Positions 1 through 6,417 of a DNA stretch of 6,581 nt are shown in pieces; the first letter of the stretch is position 1; each line of letters begins with the position of its first letter. The DNA comes from Acidobacteriota bacterium. Lineage in GTDB: Bacteria; Acidobacteriota; Terriglobia; UBA7540. Below the pieces are notes generated by a model, which saw only the letters and a program-made list of their open reading frames with translations, made no database searches and was not told the origin of the DNA. Both the position numbers and the translations under genes were made by a program. The DNA is taken from assembly GCA_021828245.1 (NCBI GenBank), contig JAKASC010000134.1:1-6581 (forward strand), written 5' to 3'.

Positions 1-1306
1 TGGAATTCTTCTCTTGTTCGCCGGGCTTTTCTCCCTCATTCCCGGCGCCTTCGGACTGGCTGAGGTTATCGTTGCCCGACGGTCACGGGCTTGGGGTATT
101 TGTCTTTCCCCGTGCTTATGGGTGGGGAGCGAATGGGCGCGCACGTATCTGTTTACCGGTTTCCCCTGGGATCTTCTGGGGTACGCGGTTAGGGCAGAAG
201 GCTTGCAGCAGATGGCTTCGACGACGGGCGTTTACGGACTTTCGTTTCTTGCAGCGGCAACCAGTGCCGTCATCCTTGCGGCCATCATCTATCCTCGGCG
301 GAAATGGCTATGGGTGTTCCTGGCGGGTTGGGTGGTGGGCCTGGTGCTGACCAATCGAGGGTTGCGACCGCCCCGGCTAGCACCGGGCCGTGCTGACGCC
401 ATTCTGGTACAACCCAACGTGCCATTGGCGGGAGCAGCCGCTGATGAATGGGCGCCTTGGATTCACCCGCAGCCGCTCGACCATCTGGTGGAGGAAAGCA
501 TTCGCGCGGCCCAGCGGCTTCACGCGAAGCAAGCTCCTCTGTTGGTCTGGCCGGAGGACTCGGCGCCGTTCTATTTCGACCGCGACCCTGTTTTCCATGC
601 CGCGCTTGAAACGATGGCCAAGGATTCAGGAGCTTATGTGATTGCCGGGACGGTAACCTTCAAAAATGGCTCGCTTTCCATGCCGCAGAATTCAGCCGTG
701 GTTTTGAATCCCAAAGGCCAGGTCTTGCTACGCTATGATAAAATACACTTGGTGCCGTTTGGCGAGTACGTTCCGTGGTGGGCTTTCCCTGGGAAAACGG
801 GGAAAATCACGGCTCAGGTGGGCAATTTTGTGCCCGGCACCCATGTGCGGGTGGCCAAAACGGCCGAGGGGACGATTGGGGTTTTTATTTGTTATGAAGC
901 TATCTTCCCGCAACTGATCACCCGGTTTGTTCGTGCCGGGGCGCAGGTATTGGTCAACATCTCTGATGACGGCTGGTACGGCAACTCTTCGGCGGGGGAA
1001 GAGCACTTTTGGATGGCTCGTTTTCGTGCCATTGAAAATCACCGCTATCTGTTACGGGATACGAACAATGGCATCACCGCCATTGTGGATCCCTACGGCC
1101 GTGTCGTTCAAAGGATCCGGCGCAACCGCTTCGGAATCTTAGTGGGCGGATTTCAGTACCTGACCGGAGAGACATTCTACACAAAACATGGTGACGTTTT
1201 CGCCGGCGTGGTAACGGCTTTGGGCTTACTGGGGCTGGCGAGCTCGGCGGTGACCGGGCGGCGCAGGCGAAAAGCGGCCGTCGAAGAACGTGAGGTGACG
1301 TCGTGA
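1..1306 (+). CDS. lnt: Apolipoprotein N-acyltransferase, 5'-truncated by window edge
   Basis: Lnt is an inner-membrane enzyme that transfers an acyl chain from phospholipid to the N-terminal cysteine of apolipoproteins, the last step of lipoprotein maturation. The frame is open to base 2 and no start is visible. Compared with E. coli Lnt (512 aa), roughly 90 N-terminal residues, including the first membrane segments, lie outside. Counting from the TTG at 14, there are hydrophobic segments near residues 1-20, 70-90 and 97-112, and the family signature TGFPWDLLGY near 48-57. The nitrilase-like domain runs from about 125 to 390 with the complete catalytic set: Glu181 in VWPED, Lys243 in YDKIHLVPFGEYVP, and Cys293 in ICYEA. 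The spacings match E. coli Glu267, Lys335 and Cys387. A last hydrophobic segment (about 394-414) precedes a basic tail. The stop overlaps the prfB start by 4 nt. The upstream promoter is not in view. Confidence 0.96.
   Translation, partial: GILLLFAGLFSLIPGAFGLAEVIVARRSRAWGICLSPCLWVGSEWARTYLFTGFPWDLLGYAVRAEGLQQMASTTGVYGLSFLAAATSAVILAAIIYPRRKWLWVFLAGWVVGLVLTNRGLRPPRLAPGRADAILVQPNVPLAGAAADEWAPWIHPQPLDHLVEESIRAAQRLHAKQAPLLVWPEDSAPFYFDRDPVFHAALETMAKDSGAYVIAGTVTFKNGSLSMPQNSAVVLNPKGQVLLRYDKIHLVPFGEYVPWWAFPGKTGKITAQVGNFVPGTHVRVAKTAEGTIGVFICYEAIFPQLITRFVRAGAQVLVNISDDGWYGNSSAGEEHFWMARFRAIENHRYLLRDTNNGITAIVDPYGRVVQRIRRNRFGILVGGFQYLTGETFYTKHGDVFAGVVTALGLLGLASSAVTGRRRRKAAVEEREVTS
1292..1305 (+). promoter_or_regulatory. 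Shine-Dalgarno and GTG start of prfB inside the end of lnt
   Basis: GAGGTGA at 1292-1298 is a near-perfect anti-SD match, followed by a 4-nt spacer and GTG at 1303-1305. The GTG overlaps the lnt TGA as GTGA, so prfB translation is probably coupled to lnt. This site fixes the prfB start, which a simple ATG search would place at 1418 and so lose 38 residues. Confidence 0.8.
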
Positions 1307-2407
1307 TAGAAGAGTTGGAAAGAGAATTTGATGACCTGAAACGGCGAGCCGAAGAGTTGCGGAGCTTTCTTTGACGTCGCCGCGGTTCGCCAGCGGCTCG
1401 CCGAAATTGAGAAGCAGATGGGCCGCCCCGATTTCTGGCAAGACCCACAAACATCCCAGCAAATTCTTAGTCAACGGAAGCGGTTGGAGTCCTCCCTCGA
1501 GAGCGATCGCCAATTAACGCAGAGAATTGAAGACCTGGGCGCCTATTTGGAGCTGGCGCGCGAAGGAGAAAACGTATCCAACGAGGTTCGAGCCGAGCTC
1601 AACGCTCTGCGAGGTGATCTTGAGCAGATAGAAACCGCATCACTTTTGCCGAGTGAAAATGACCGTCTCAACGCCATTGTCGCCTTGCACCCCGGTGCCG
1701 GAGGCACAGAATCGCAGGATTGGGCGGAGATGCTCTTGCGGATGTACCGCCGGTGGGCGGAGCGTCGCGGATTTAAGTTCACCCTCAATGACCTTCAGGT
1801 CGGCGAAGAAGCCGGAATTAAATCCGCAACGTTCACCATCGCGGGGGAATTCGCCTATGGATTGCTGAGCGGAGAAACCGGCGTCCACCGACTGGTTCGC
1901 ATCTCGCCGTTTGACGCAGCGGCGCGCCGCCATACCTCCTTTGCCTCTGTCTTCGTCAGCCCGGAAATTGACGATACCATTCAAATCGAGATTAAACCCG
2001 AAGACCTGAGAATTGAGACGTATCGTTCGGCGGGTAAGGGCGGGCAGCACGTCAACACCACCGATTCTGCCGTCCGCATTACGCACCTCCCCACCGGGGT
2101 GGTCGCGCAGTGCCAAAACGAGCGCTCGCAACATCGCAATCGGGAAATGGCCATGAAATTCCTTCGCTCACGTCTCTATGAGCTCGAATTACGCCGACGG
2201 CGAGAAGCGGCGCAAAAAGTGGAGGAATCCAAGGGCGATATTGCCTTTGGCAATCAGATTCGGTCCTATGTATTGCATCCCTACCGGATGGTGAAGGATC
2301 ATCGAACCAAGCTTGAAGTCGGCGATGCCGGCCGTGTTCTCGACGGGGATCTGGATCCTTTCATCCGGGCGTACTTGATATCCAAGCGGACTCCGGTGGG
2401 AGCTTAG
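1303..2407 (+). CDS. prfB: Peptide chain release factor 2, with programmed +1 frameshift
   Basis: RF2 recognises UGA and UAA stop codons in the ribosomal A site and triggers hydrolysis of peptidyl-tRNA. The gene is read in two frames. GTG at 1303 opens 23 codons (MIEELEREF... ending RSFL), then an in-frame TGA at 1372-1374. A +1 shift at CTT continues as DVAAVRQRLAEIEKQM and runs to TAG at 2405-2407. This gives 367 aa, against 365 in E. coli. The N-terminal region is helical and rich in Glu/Arg/Leu. The stop-recognition tripeptide Ser201-Pro202-Phe203 and the catalytic Gly246-Gly247-Gln248 (GKGGQHVN) are intact and lie within about four residues of their E. coli positions. The terminal stop is TAG, an RF1 codon, so the only RF2-dependent stop in the gene is the regulatory one. 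The start overlaps lnt by 4 nt; trpC follows after 96 bp. Confidence 0.96.
1361..1375 (+). promoter_or_regulatory. RF2 programmed +1 frameshift site (autoregulatory)
   Basis: The slippery codon and stop CTT TGA C occupy 1369-1375, the same heptamer as in E. coli prfB. An internal Shine-Dalgarno-like GGAG at 1361-1364 stands 4 nt before CTT. Lining up the E. coli AGGGGG element with the anti-SD gives the same register. Scarce RF2 lets the ribosome pause at UGA and slip forward, making full RF2; abundant RF2 terminates after 23 residues. The mechanism is established for E. coli; its operation here is inferred from the conserved signals and from the two ORF halves joining exactly at this point. 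Confidence 0.95.
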
Positions 2408-2503
2408 TCGGGGGTTGCCCCGCGAACCCCGGGCCGGCGACGCGCCAAGGAACGGGGCGCCGCGCGAGGCGGTTGCTCCCGTGGCCGGAAGGATGGAGAA
2501 AAG
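2408..2503 (+). other. prfB-trpC intergenic spacer, GC-rich, no clear control element
   Basis: This is the longest non-coding gap in the window. It can form two short hairpins: GGGGTT (2411-2416) with AACCCC (2425-2430), and GCGCC (2442-2446) with GGCGC (2456-2460). Neither is followed by a T-run, so an intrinsic terminator is not supported. There is no Trp-rich leader peptide, no spaced GAG/TAG repeat series as TRAP would need, and no convincing -35/-10 pair. GGAG at 2495-2498 is the likely ribosome binding site for trpC. Transcriptional read-through from prfB into trpC seems likely. Confidence 0.5.
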
Positions 2504-3310
2504 TTGAGCGCGGAAACTCATCTGACGCGAATCGTCGAGGCGAGATTGCGTCAACTGGAGGCGCAAAAGGCTACGGTGAATTCTGTCCGCCTTCGCGCGG
2601 CGGCCGAAGCACGAACGGAGCGGCGCGACTTTGCCGCCGCCCTTTCGCGGGAAGGCTTGGCGGTGATTGCCGAGCTGAAGCGCGCCTCGCCTTCGCGCGG
2701 CGTGATTCGTCAGGATTACCGTCCGGCGGAGATAGCACGCGGCTATCAATGGGCCGGGGCGGCGGCGCTGTCGGTTCTTACGGAGGAACAGTTTTTTCAT
2801 GGTTCCCTCGACGATTTGAAGACAGCCCGCCAAGCTACCGACCTGCCGGTCTTGCGAAAGGATTTTATTGTCAGTGAATATCAGGTGTATGAATCCGTGG
2901 CGGCCGGCGCGGATGCCCTGTTGCTTATTGTCGCCGCTCTGGCGGATGGCGAACTGCGAGAATTACTAAGTCTTTCCGAGCGGCTTAAGATCGCGGCGCT
3001 GGTGGAGGTGCATACAGAGGACGAGCTTGAGCGGGCCGTCGCCTCCGGCGCAAAAATCATTGGCGTCAATAACCGCGACTTGAAGACGCTTGAAGTGAAG
3101 GTAGAAACCTCGTACCGCCTTCGCCCACGGATTCCACGCGAATGTCTCGCCGTGAGTGAAAGCGGAATTCGCTCGGCCGAAGATTTGTCGCGGCTGGCGG
3201 CCGCCGGTTTCCATGCGGTCTTGATCGGCGAACATCTGCTTCTCCAAGACGACCCGGGCAAAGCGCTGGCCAGGCTTCTCGCGGGCGCGCTCGCTCCGAG
3301 GGCCCAGTGA
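2504..3310 (+). CDS. trpC: Indole-3-glycerol-phosphate synthase
   Basis: A cytoplasmic (beta/alpha)8-barrel enzyme that cyclises and decarboxylates CdRP to indole-3-glycerol phosphate, the substrate of TrpA. At 268 aa it is normal length for a monofunctional TrpC. Visible active-site motifs are Glu57 and Lys59 in AELKRASPSRG, the general-acid Lys119 in LRKDFIV, Glu168 in LVEVH, Asn189 in GVNNRDL, and Glu219-Ser220 in SESGI. A C-terminal phosphate-binding stretch reads AVLIGEHLL. The TTG start at 2504 is chosen because it is the only start codon in this frame between the upstream in-frame TAG (2405) and the conserved region, and GGAG lies 5 nt before it. The stop overlaps the trpF start as GTGA. 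trpD, trpE and trpG, which often accompany it, are absent upstream; prfB is there instead. Confidence 0.96.
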   Translation: MSAETHLTRIVEARLRQLEAQKATVNSVRLRAAAEARTERRDFAAALSREGLAVIAELKRASPSRGVIRQDYRPAEIARGYQWAGAAALSVLTEEQFFHGSLDDLKTARQATDLPVLRKDFIVSEYQVYESVAAGADALLLIVAALADGELRELLSLSERLKIAALVEVHTEDELERAVASGAKIIGVNNRDLKTLEVKVETSYRLRPRIPRECLAVSESGIRSAEDLSRLAAAGFHAVLIGEHLLLQDDPGKALARLLAGALAPRAQ

Positions 3311-3996
3311 AACCGACCATGCGCACGCGGGTCAAAATCTGCGGCATCACCCGCCTGGAGGACGCGAAGCTGGCCGAGGAGCTCGGCGCGGATGCCTTGG
3401 GGTTCAATTTCTACCGCCCCTCTCCGCGCTACATTGCGCCGGCCTCGGCGCGGGAGATTATCTTTCATCTTGCGCCGTTCGTTATCCCGGTCGGCGTGTT
3501 CGCCGACGAAACCGACACGGAGCGCATTGCCTCGATCGCCCAAGAAGCGGGAGTTCAGGTCATCCAACTGCACGGCGCTCCATTGGAAACCGTGGGTTCA
3601 TTCCCTCTAATCCGGGCCGTCGCCGTGGGAGAAGACGGCAACGAAAACCAGATAGCGGAATTTATAGAGAGCGCCACGAAGAGACAACCCGTTACAGAAC
3701 CGAGCCGGGCAATGGCGATGAACACGTGCGCTATCCTTTTGGACACGCAGCATCCAGAGCTCCGCGGAGGAACCGGCCGAACGTTCGACTGGAAAAAGGC
3801 CAAGGACCTCGCTAGGCTGGGGCCTGTGATCCTGGCGGGCGGACTCACACCGGACAATGTGTTCAGAGCGATTCAAGCCGTGCGCCCTTACGCGGTGGAT
3901 GTGGCTTCCGGTGTGGAGGGTGCGCCGGGAATTAAAGATCACGCGAAACTGCGGGCCTTTTTTGCGGCGGTTCGAGAGGCGGACCAAACTTTCTGA
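3307..3996 (+). CDS. trpF: Phosphoribosylanthranilate isomerase
   Basis: Catalyses the Amadori rearrangement of phosphoribosylanthranilate to CdRP, the step before TrpC. It is a single (beta/alpha)8 barrel of 229 aa, somewhat longer than the usual 200-210. The catalytic base Cys12 is in the N-terminal VKICGIT motif and the catalytic acid Asp146 in ILLDTQ. GGTGRTFDW and ILAGGLTPDN form the later barrel and phosphate-binding signatures, and VDVASGVE is also present. The extra length lies mainly between strand 5 (RAVAV) and the LLD strand, residues 108-141, which looks like an expanded polar loop. The GTG start at 3307 overlaps the trpC stop by 4 nt and has GAGGG 4 nt upstream. An ATG at 3319 is an alternative but has no Shine-Dalgarno. 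Coupled translation with trpC is likely. Confidence 0.95.
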   Translation: MKPTMRTRVKICGITRLEDAKLAEELGADALGFNFYRPSPRYIAPASAREIIFHLAPFVIPVGVFADETDTERIASIAQEAGVQVIQLHGAPLETVGSFPLIRAVAVGEDGNENQIAEFIESATKRQPVTEPSRAMAMNTCAILLDTQHPELRGGTGRTFDWKKAKDLARLGPVILAGGLTPDNVFRAIQAVRPYAVDVASGVEGAPGIKDHAKLRAFFAAVREADQTF

Positions 3997-4035
3997 AAGC
4001 GGGCGAAGTGGCATGAAAAGCACAACCCCGACAGC

Positions 4036-4051
4036 GGGAGCGCACGGCATG
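4036..4051 (+). promoter_or_regulatory. Likely ribosome binding site and start of trpB
   Basis: GGGAG at 4036-4040 sits 8 nt before ATG 4049. The earlier in-frame ATG at 4013 has only a weak purine stretch in front of it (GGGCGAAG). The stronger site and the family-typical protein length favour 4049, although 4013 would sit closer (16 nt) to the trpF stop. Confidence 0.5.
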
Positions 4052-5239
4052 CCCCAACCGTGGCCGGATGCTGCCGGGCGCTTTGGGGAATTCGGCGGCC
4101 GCTTTGTGCCGGAAACGTTAATGAGCCCAATCGAAGAGCTCCAGCGGGCTTACCTCGAAGCGCAGGCCGACGCAGCCTTTCACCGTGAATTCAAGCGCCT
4201 CCTGAAGGATTTCGCGGGGCGTCCCACGCCTCTCTACCATGCCCGCCGCCTAAGCGACCGCCTGGGAGGAGCGCAGATTTTTCTCAAGCGGGAGGATTTG
4301 CTTCATACCGGCGCGCATAAAATCAACAATTGCCTGGGACAAGGTCTGTTGGCTCGACGCATGGGCAAAACACGCCTCATCGCCGAAACCGGGGCCGGCC
4401 AACACGGGGTGGCCACCGCAACCGTAGCGGCGATGTTCGGCCTTGAGTGCTGCGTCTATATGGGGGAAGAGGATATGGCCCGGCAGGCGCCCAATGTTTT
4501 CCGGATGCGGCTGCTCGGCGCTCAGGTGGTTCCCGTCGGCTCGGGTTCAAAGACCTTAAAGGATGCCATCAATGAGGCCATGCGAGATTGGGTCACGAAT
4601 GTCAGCAACACCCACTATCTGATGGGCTCGGTATTAGGGCCTCATCCTTACCCCGTCATGGTTCGGGAGTTTCAGCGGGTCATTGGACAGGAAGCCCGCC
4701 GGCAGATTATGGATATGGTGGGACGGCTGCCGGATGTCTTGCTGGCCTGCGTCGGCGGTGGAAGCAACTCCATTGGTCTCTTTTACGATTTCATTCCAGA
4801 CGCCGGAGTCAAAATGGTGGGCATTGAGGCGGGCGGACGCTCGCTTCAGCTCGGCGATCACGCAGCACGTTTTGCGGGAGGGAAACCCGGCGTGTTGCAC
4901 GGAACGTACACCTACGTTTTGCAAAACGAGGACGGCCTCATTGCTCCGACCCATTCGATTTCAGCGGGCCTCGATTATCCCGCCATTGGGCCGGAACATG
5001 CGGCTCTTTTCCGCTCGGGAAGGGTAGAATACACGCAAGTCGGCGATGCAGAGGCCTTGGCGGCGGCACGAGAGCTTTCACGGACGGAGGGAATCATTCC
5101 GGCGCTCGAGTCGGCTCACGCCGTGGCAGAAGCCATGCGCCGGGCTCCGCGAATGGGGCGCGAGACGATTTTGCTCGTTAATCTCTCCGGGCGAGGCGAC
5201 AAAGACCTCGGCATCTTTCAATCGGCGGGTATCTTGTAG
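4049..5239 (+). CDS. trpB: Tryptophan synthase beta subunit
   Basis: A PLP-dependent enzyme that condenses indole, channelled from TrpA, with L-serine to give tryptophan. From ATG 4049 it is 396 aa (E. coli 397); ATG 4013 would add 12 residues before the conserved FGEFGGRFVPE block. With 4049 as residue 1, the PLP Schiff-base lysine is Lys91 in GAHKINN, and the catalytic Glu113 is in ETGAGQHG. The PLP phosphate loop is Gly236-Gly-Gly-Ser-Asn240, and Ser380 in NLSGRGDKD faces the pyridine nitrogen. KREDLLHTGAHK, PNVFRMRLLGA and GPHPYP place it with the classical TrpB1 type that pairs with TrpA, not the TrpB2 type. Although the reading frame stays open back to 3857, that part overlaps trpF and is not coding for TrpB. 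It is followed after 54 bp by trpA, its complex partner. Confidence 0.97.
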   Translation: MPQPWPDAAGRFGEFGGRFVPETLMSPIEELQRAYLEAQADAAFHREFKRLLKDFAGRPTPLYHARRLSDRLGGAQIFLKREDLLHTGAHKINNCLGQGLLARRMGKTRLIAETGAGQHGVATATVAAMFGLECCVYMGEEDMARQAPNVFRMRLLGAQVVPVGSGSKTLKDAINEAMRDWVTNVSNTHYLMGSVLGPHPYPVMVREFQRVIGQEARRQIMDMVGRLPDVLLACVGGGSNSIGLFYDFIPDAGVKMVGIEAGGRSLQLGDHAARFAGGKPGVLHGTYTYVLQNEDGLIAPTHSISAGLDYPAIGPEHAALFRSGRVEYTQVGDAEALAAARELSRTEGIIPALESAHAVAEAMRRAPRMGRETILLVNLSGRGDKDLGIFQSAGIL

Positions 5240-5293
5240 TCGCGCGCCCGACAGGACTGGCGACGCCCGACGGATCTTCAGAGGCTAAGAAAC

Positions 5294-6112
5294 ATGACGG
5301 TCGCTTCTTCATCGCGGCTTTCCATCCGGTTCAGCGAATTAACTCAGCGGGGCGAGAAGGGGCTGGTCGTCTATCTCACGGCGGGTGACCCATCGCTGGA
5401 TGCCACGGGCGAAATTCTGCAAGCGATTGATCAGGCGGGGGCGGACGTCATTGAGTTGGGCATTCCTTTTTCCGACCCGCTGGCCGACGGCCCCGTGATT
5501 CAGCGAGCCTCAGAGCGCGCGCTGAAAGCCGGAACGACGCTTCGGAACGTATTGGCTTCGCTTGAGGATTGGCGGAAAGCCATCCAAGCACCCGTGGTGC
5601 TTTTCAGCTATTACAATCCGATCCTGCAATATGGCTTGACCGCTTTCGCCCGTCAGGCGCGTGCCGCCGGCGCCGACGGCGTTTTGGTGGTGGACCTGAC
5701 GCCCGAGGAAGCAGATCCCTACCTCAAGGCGGTCCGGCAGGAAGGACTGGACACCATTTTCCTGGCCTCGCCGACTTCCTCGGCAGAGCGCCTCCAGCGA
5801 GCTGCGGCAACCTCGTCGGGTTTTCTCTACCTTGTGTCCCGCACCGGCGTGACCGGCGAGCAAAAGGAATTAGCCGCGACTCTGGTCCCGCTCATCCAAC
5901 GCGCGCGGGCGGTGACTCCATTGCCTATCGCGGTGGGGTTTGGGATATCCAATCCCCAACAGGTCCGCCGTGTTCAACAATTCGCCGAGGCGGCGGTGGT
6001 GGGCAGCGCTGTCGTCCACGCGATCGAGGAACGCTTTTCGACCGGCGGAGCGCGGGCCATAGGTGATTTTGTTCAATGGCTTAAACACGGCACAGAGAGC
6101 GAGGCGGCATGA
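5294..6112 (+). CDS. trpA: Tryptophan synthase alpha subunit
   Basis: Cleaves indole-3-glycerol phosphate into glyceraldehyde 3-phosphate and indole, which passes through the tunnel to TrpB in the alpha2beta2 complex. At 272 aa it is full length for this TIM-barrel family. The catalytic pair is Glu54 in VIELGIPFSDP and Asp65 in LADGPVIQ, the same 11-residue spacing as Glu49/Asp60 of the enteric enzyme. The mobile active-site loop reads SRTGVTG (182-188), and VGFGIS plus VVGSAVV form the phosphate-binding end. ATG 5294 has GAGG at 5281-5284, nine nucleotides upstream, a moderate site. The 54-bp gap from trpB holds no recognisable promoter or terminator. The stop overlaps the next start as ATGA, indicating translational coupling to the chorismate mutase. 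Confidence 0.97.
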   Translation: MTVASSSRLSIRFSELTQRGEKGLVVYLTAGDPSLDATGEILQAIDQAGADVIELGIPFSDPLADGPVIQRASERALKAGTTLRNVLASLEDWRKAIQAPVVLFSYYNPILQYGLTAFARQARAAGADGVLVVDLTPEEADPYLKAVRQEGLDTIFLASPTSSAERLQRAAATSSGFLYLVSRTGVTGEQKELAATLVPLIQRARAVTPLPIAVGFGISNPQQVRRVQQFAEAAVVGSAVVHAIEERFSTGGARAIGDFVQWLKHGTESEAA

Positions 6113-6408
6113 GCGATCTCGAGTGGTGGCGACAGCGCATTGACGAAGTGGACCGGAGATTGGTGGAGTTGTTGAATGAGCGGTCGCGCTGCGCGCTCGA
6201 AATCGGCCACATCAAGAAGCGGCTGGGATTGCCGGCCTGGCAGCCGGAACGCGAAGCTCAGATTTTGCGCAACGTGGTGCAGTCGAACGGCGGACCGCTG
6301 GATGATGCAGCCATCCGGCGATTGTTTGAGCGGATTATTGATGAGGCCCGTGCCCTGGAGCGCCACGTCATGGAGGGCGGTGCGTATAAGGGTCAGGGGA
6401 AGGAGTAG
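6109..6408 (+). CDS. aroQ: Chorismate mutase, AroQ class, stand-alone
   Basis: Rearranges chorismate to prephenate, the first step towards phenylalanine and tyrosine, competing with anthranilate synthase for chorismate. This 99-residue all-helical protein is a single AroQ domain with no prephenate dehydratase or dehydrogenase attached and no signal peptide, so it is cytoplasmic. Aligning by eye to the E. coli P-protein domain, Arg8, Arg25, Lys36, Arg48 and Glu49 fall on Arg11, Arg28, Lys39, Arg51 and Glu52. Gln45 replaces Asp48, Ala80 replaces Ser84, and Glu84 replaces Gln88; Glu at the last site also occurs in yeast chorismate mutase. Two Trp codons stand in tandem at residues 6-7. The start overlaps the trpA stop as ATGA. 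The end contains the ribosome binding site of the following DAHP synthase gene, suggesting a functional pair. Confidence 0.92.
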   Translation: MSDLEWWRQRIDEVDRRLVELLNERSRCALEIGHIKKRLGLPAWQPEREAQILRNVVQSNGGPLDDAAIRRLFERIIDEARALERHVMEGGAYKGQGKE

Positions 6409-6417
6409 CGAGTTATG
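6400..6417 (+). promoter_or_regulatory. Ribosome binding site and ATG of the DAHP synthase gene
   Basis: AAGGAG at 6400-6405 lies inside the last codons and just before the TAG (6406-6408) of the chorismate mutase gene, 9 nt ahead of ATG 6415. It is the strongest match to the anti-SD consensus in the aromatic part of the cluster, and its position implies that the two genes share a transcript. Confidence 0.75.

Noticed and set aside
1372..1374. The TGA in early prfB as a nonsense mutation or sequencing error making a pseudogene
   Set aside because: It sits in the conserved RF2 recoding heptamer with the correct internal Shine-Dalgarno, and the +1 frame continues into a complete RF2.
2411..2430. 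Hairpin GGGGTT/AACCCC after prfB as an intrinsic terminator
   Set aside because: The stem is only 6 bp with an 8-nt loop and no T-run follows; short hairpins are common by chance in such GC-rich sequence.
2405..2506. In-frame read-through of the prfB TAG giving an RF2-TrpC fusion
   Set aside because: The frame is open by chance across 96 bp, but TAG, a Shine-Dalgarno and a start codon separate two full-length proteins; nothing suggests recoding here.
2588..2702. Exact 15-nt direct repeat (CGCCTTCGCGCGGCG) at 2588-2602 and 2688-2702 within trpC
   Set aside because: The copies fall in different codon phases, both encode ordinary TrpC sequence, and the motif consists of favoured GC-rich codons; no repeat family is evident.
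1640..2833. Long antisense reading frames opposite prfB and trpC (164 and 214 codons)
   Set aside because: They are opposite strongly conserved genes, show no recognisable protein features, and long antisense frames are expected in GC-rich coding DNA.
3857..4048. N-terminal extension of TrpB back to the ATG at 3857
   Set aside because: It would overlap 140 bp of trpF, has no homology to TrpB, and two better starts (4013, 4049) lie just before the conserved region.
5240..5293. Possible promoter or terminator in the trpB-trpA gap
   Set aside because: No paired -35/-10 elements and no stem with a T-run; only a moderate ribosome binding site for trpA is visible.
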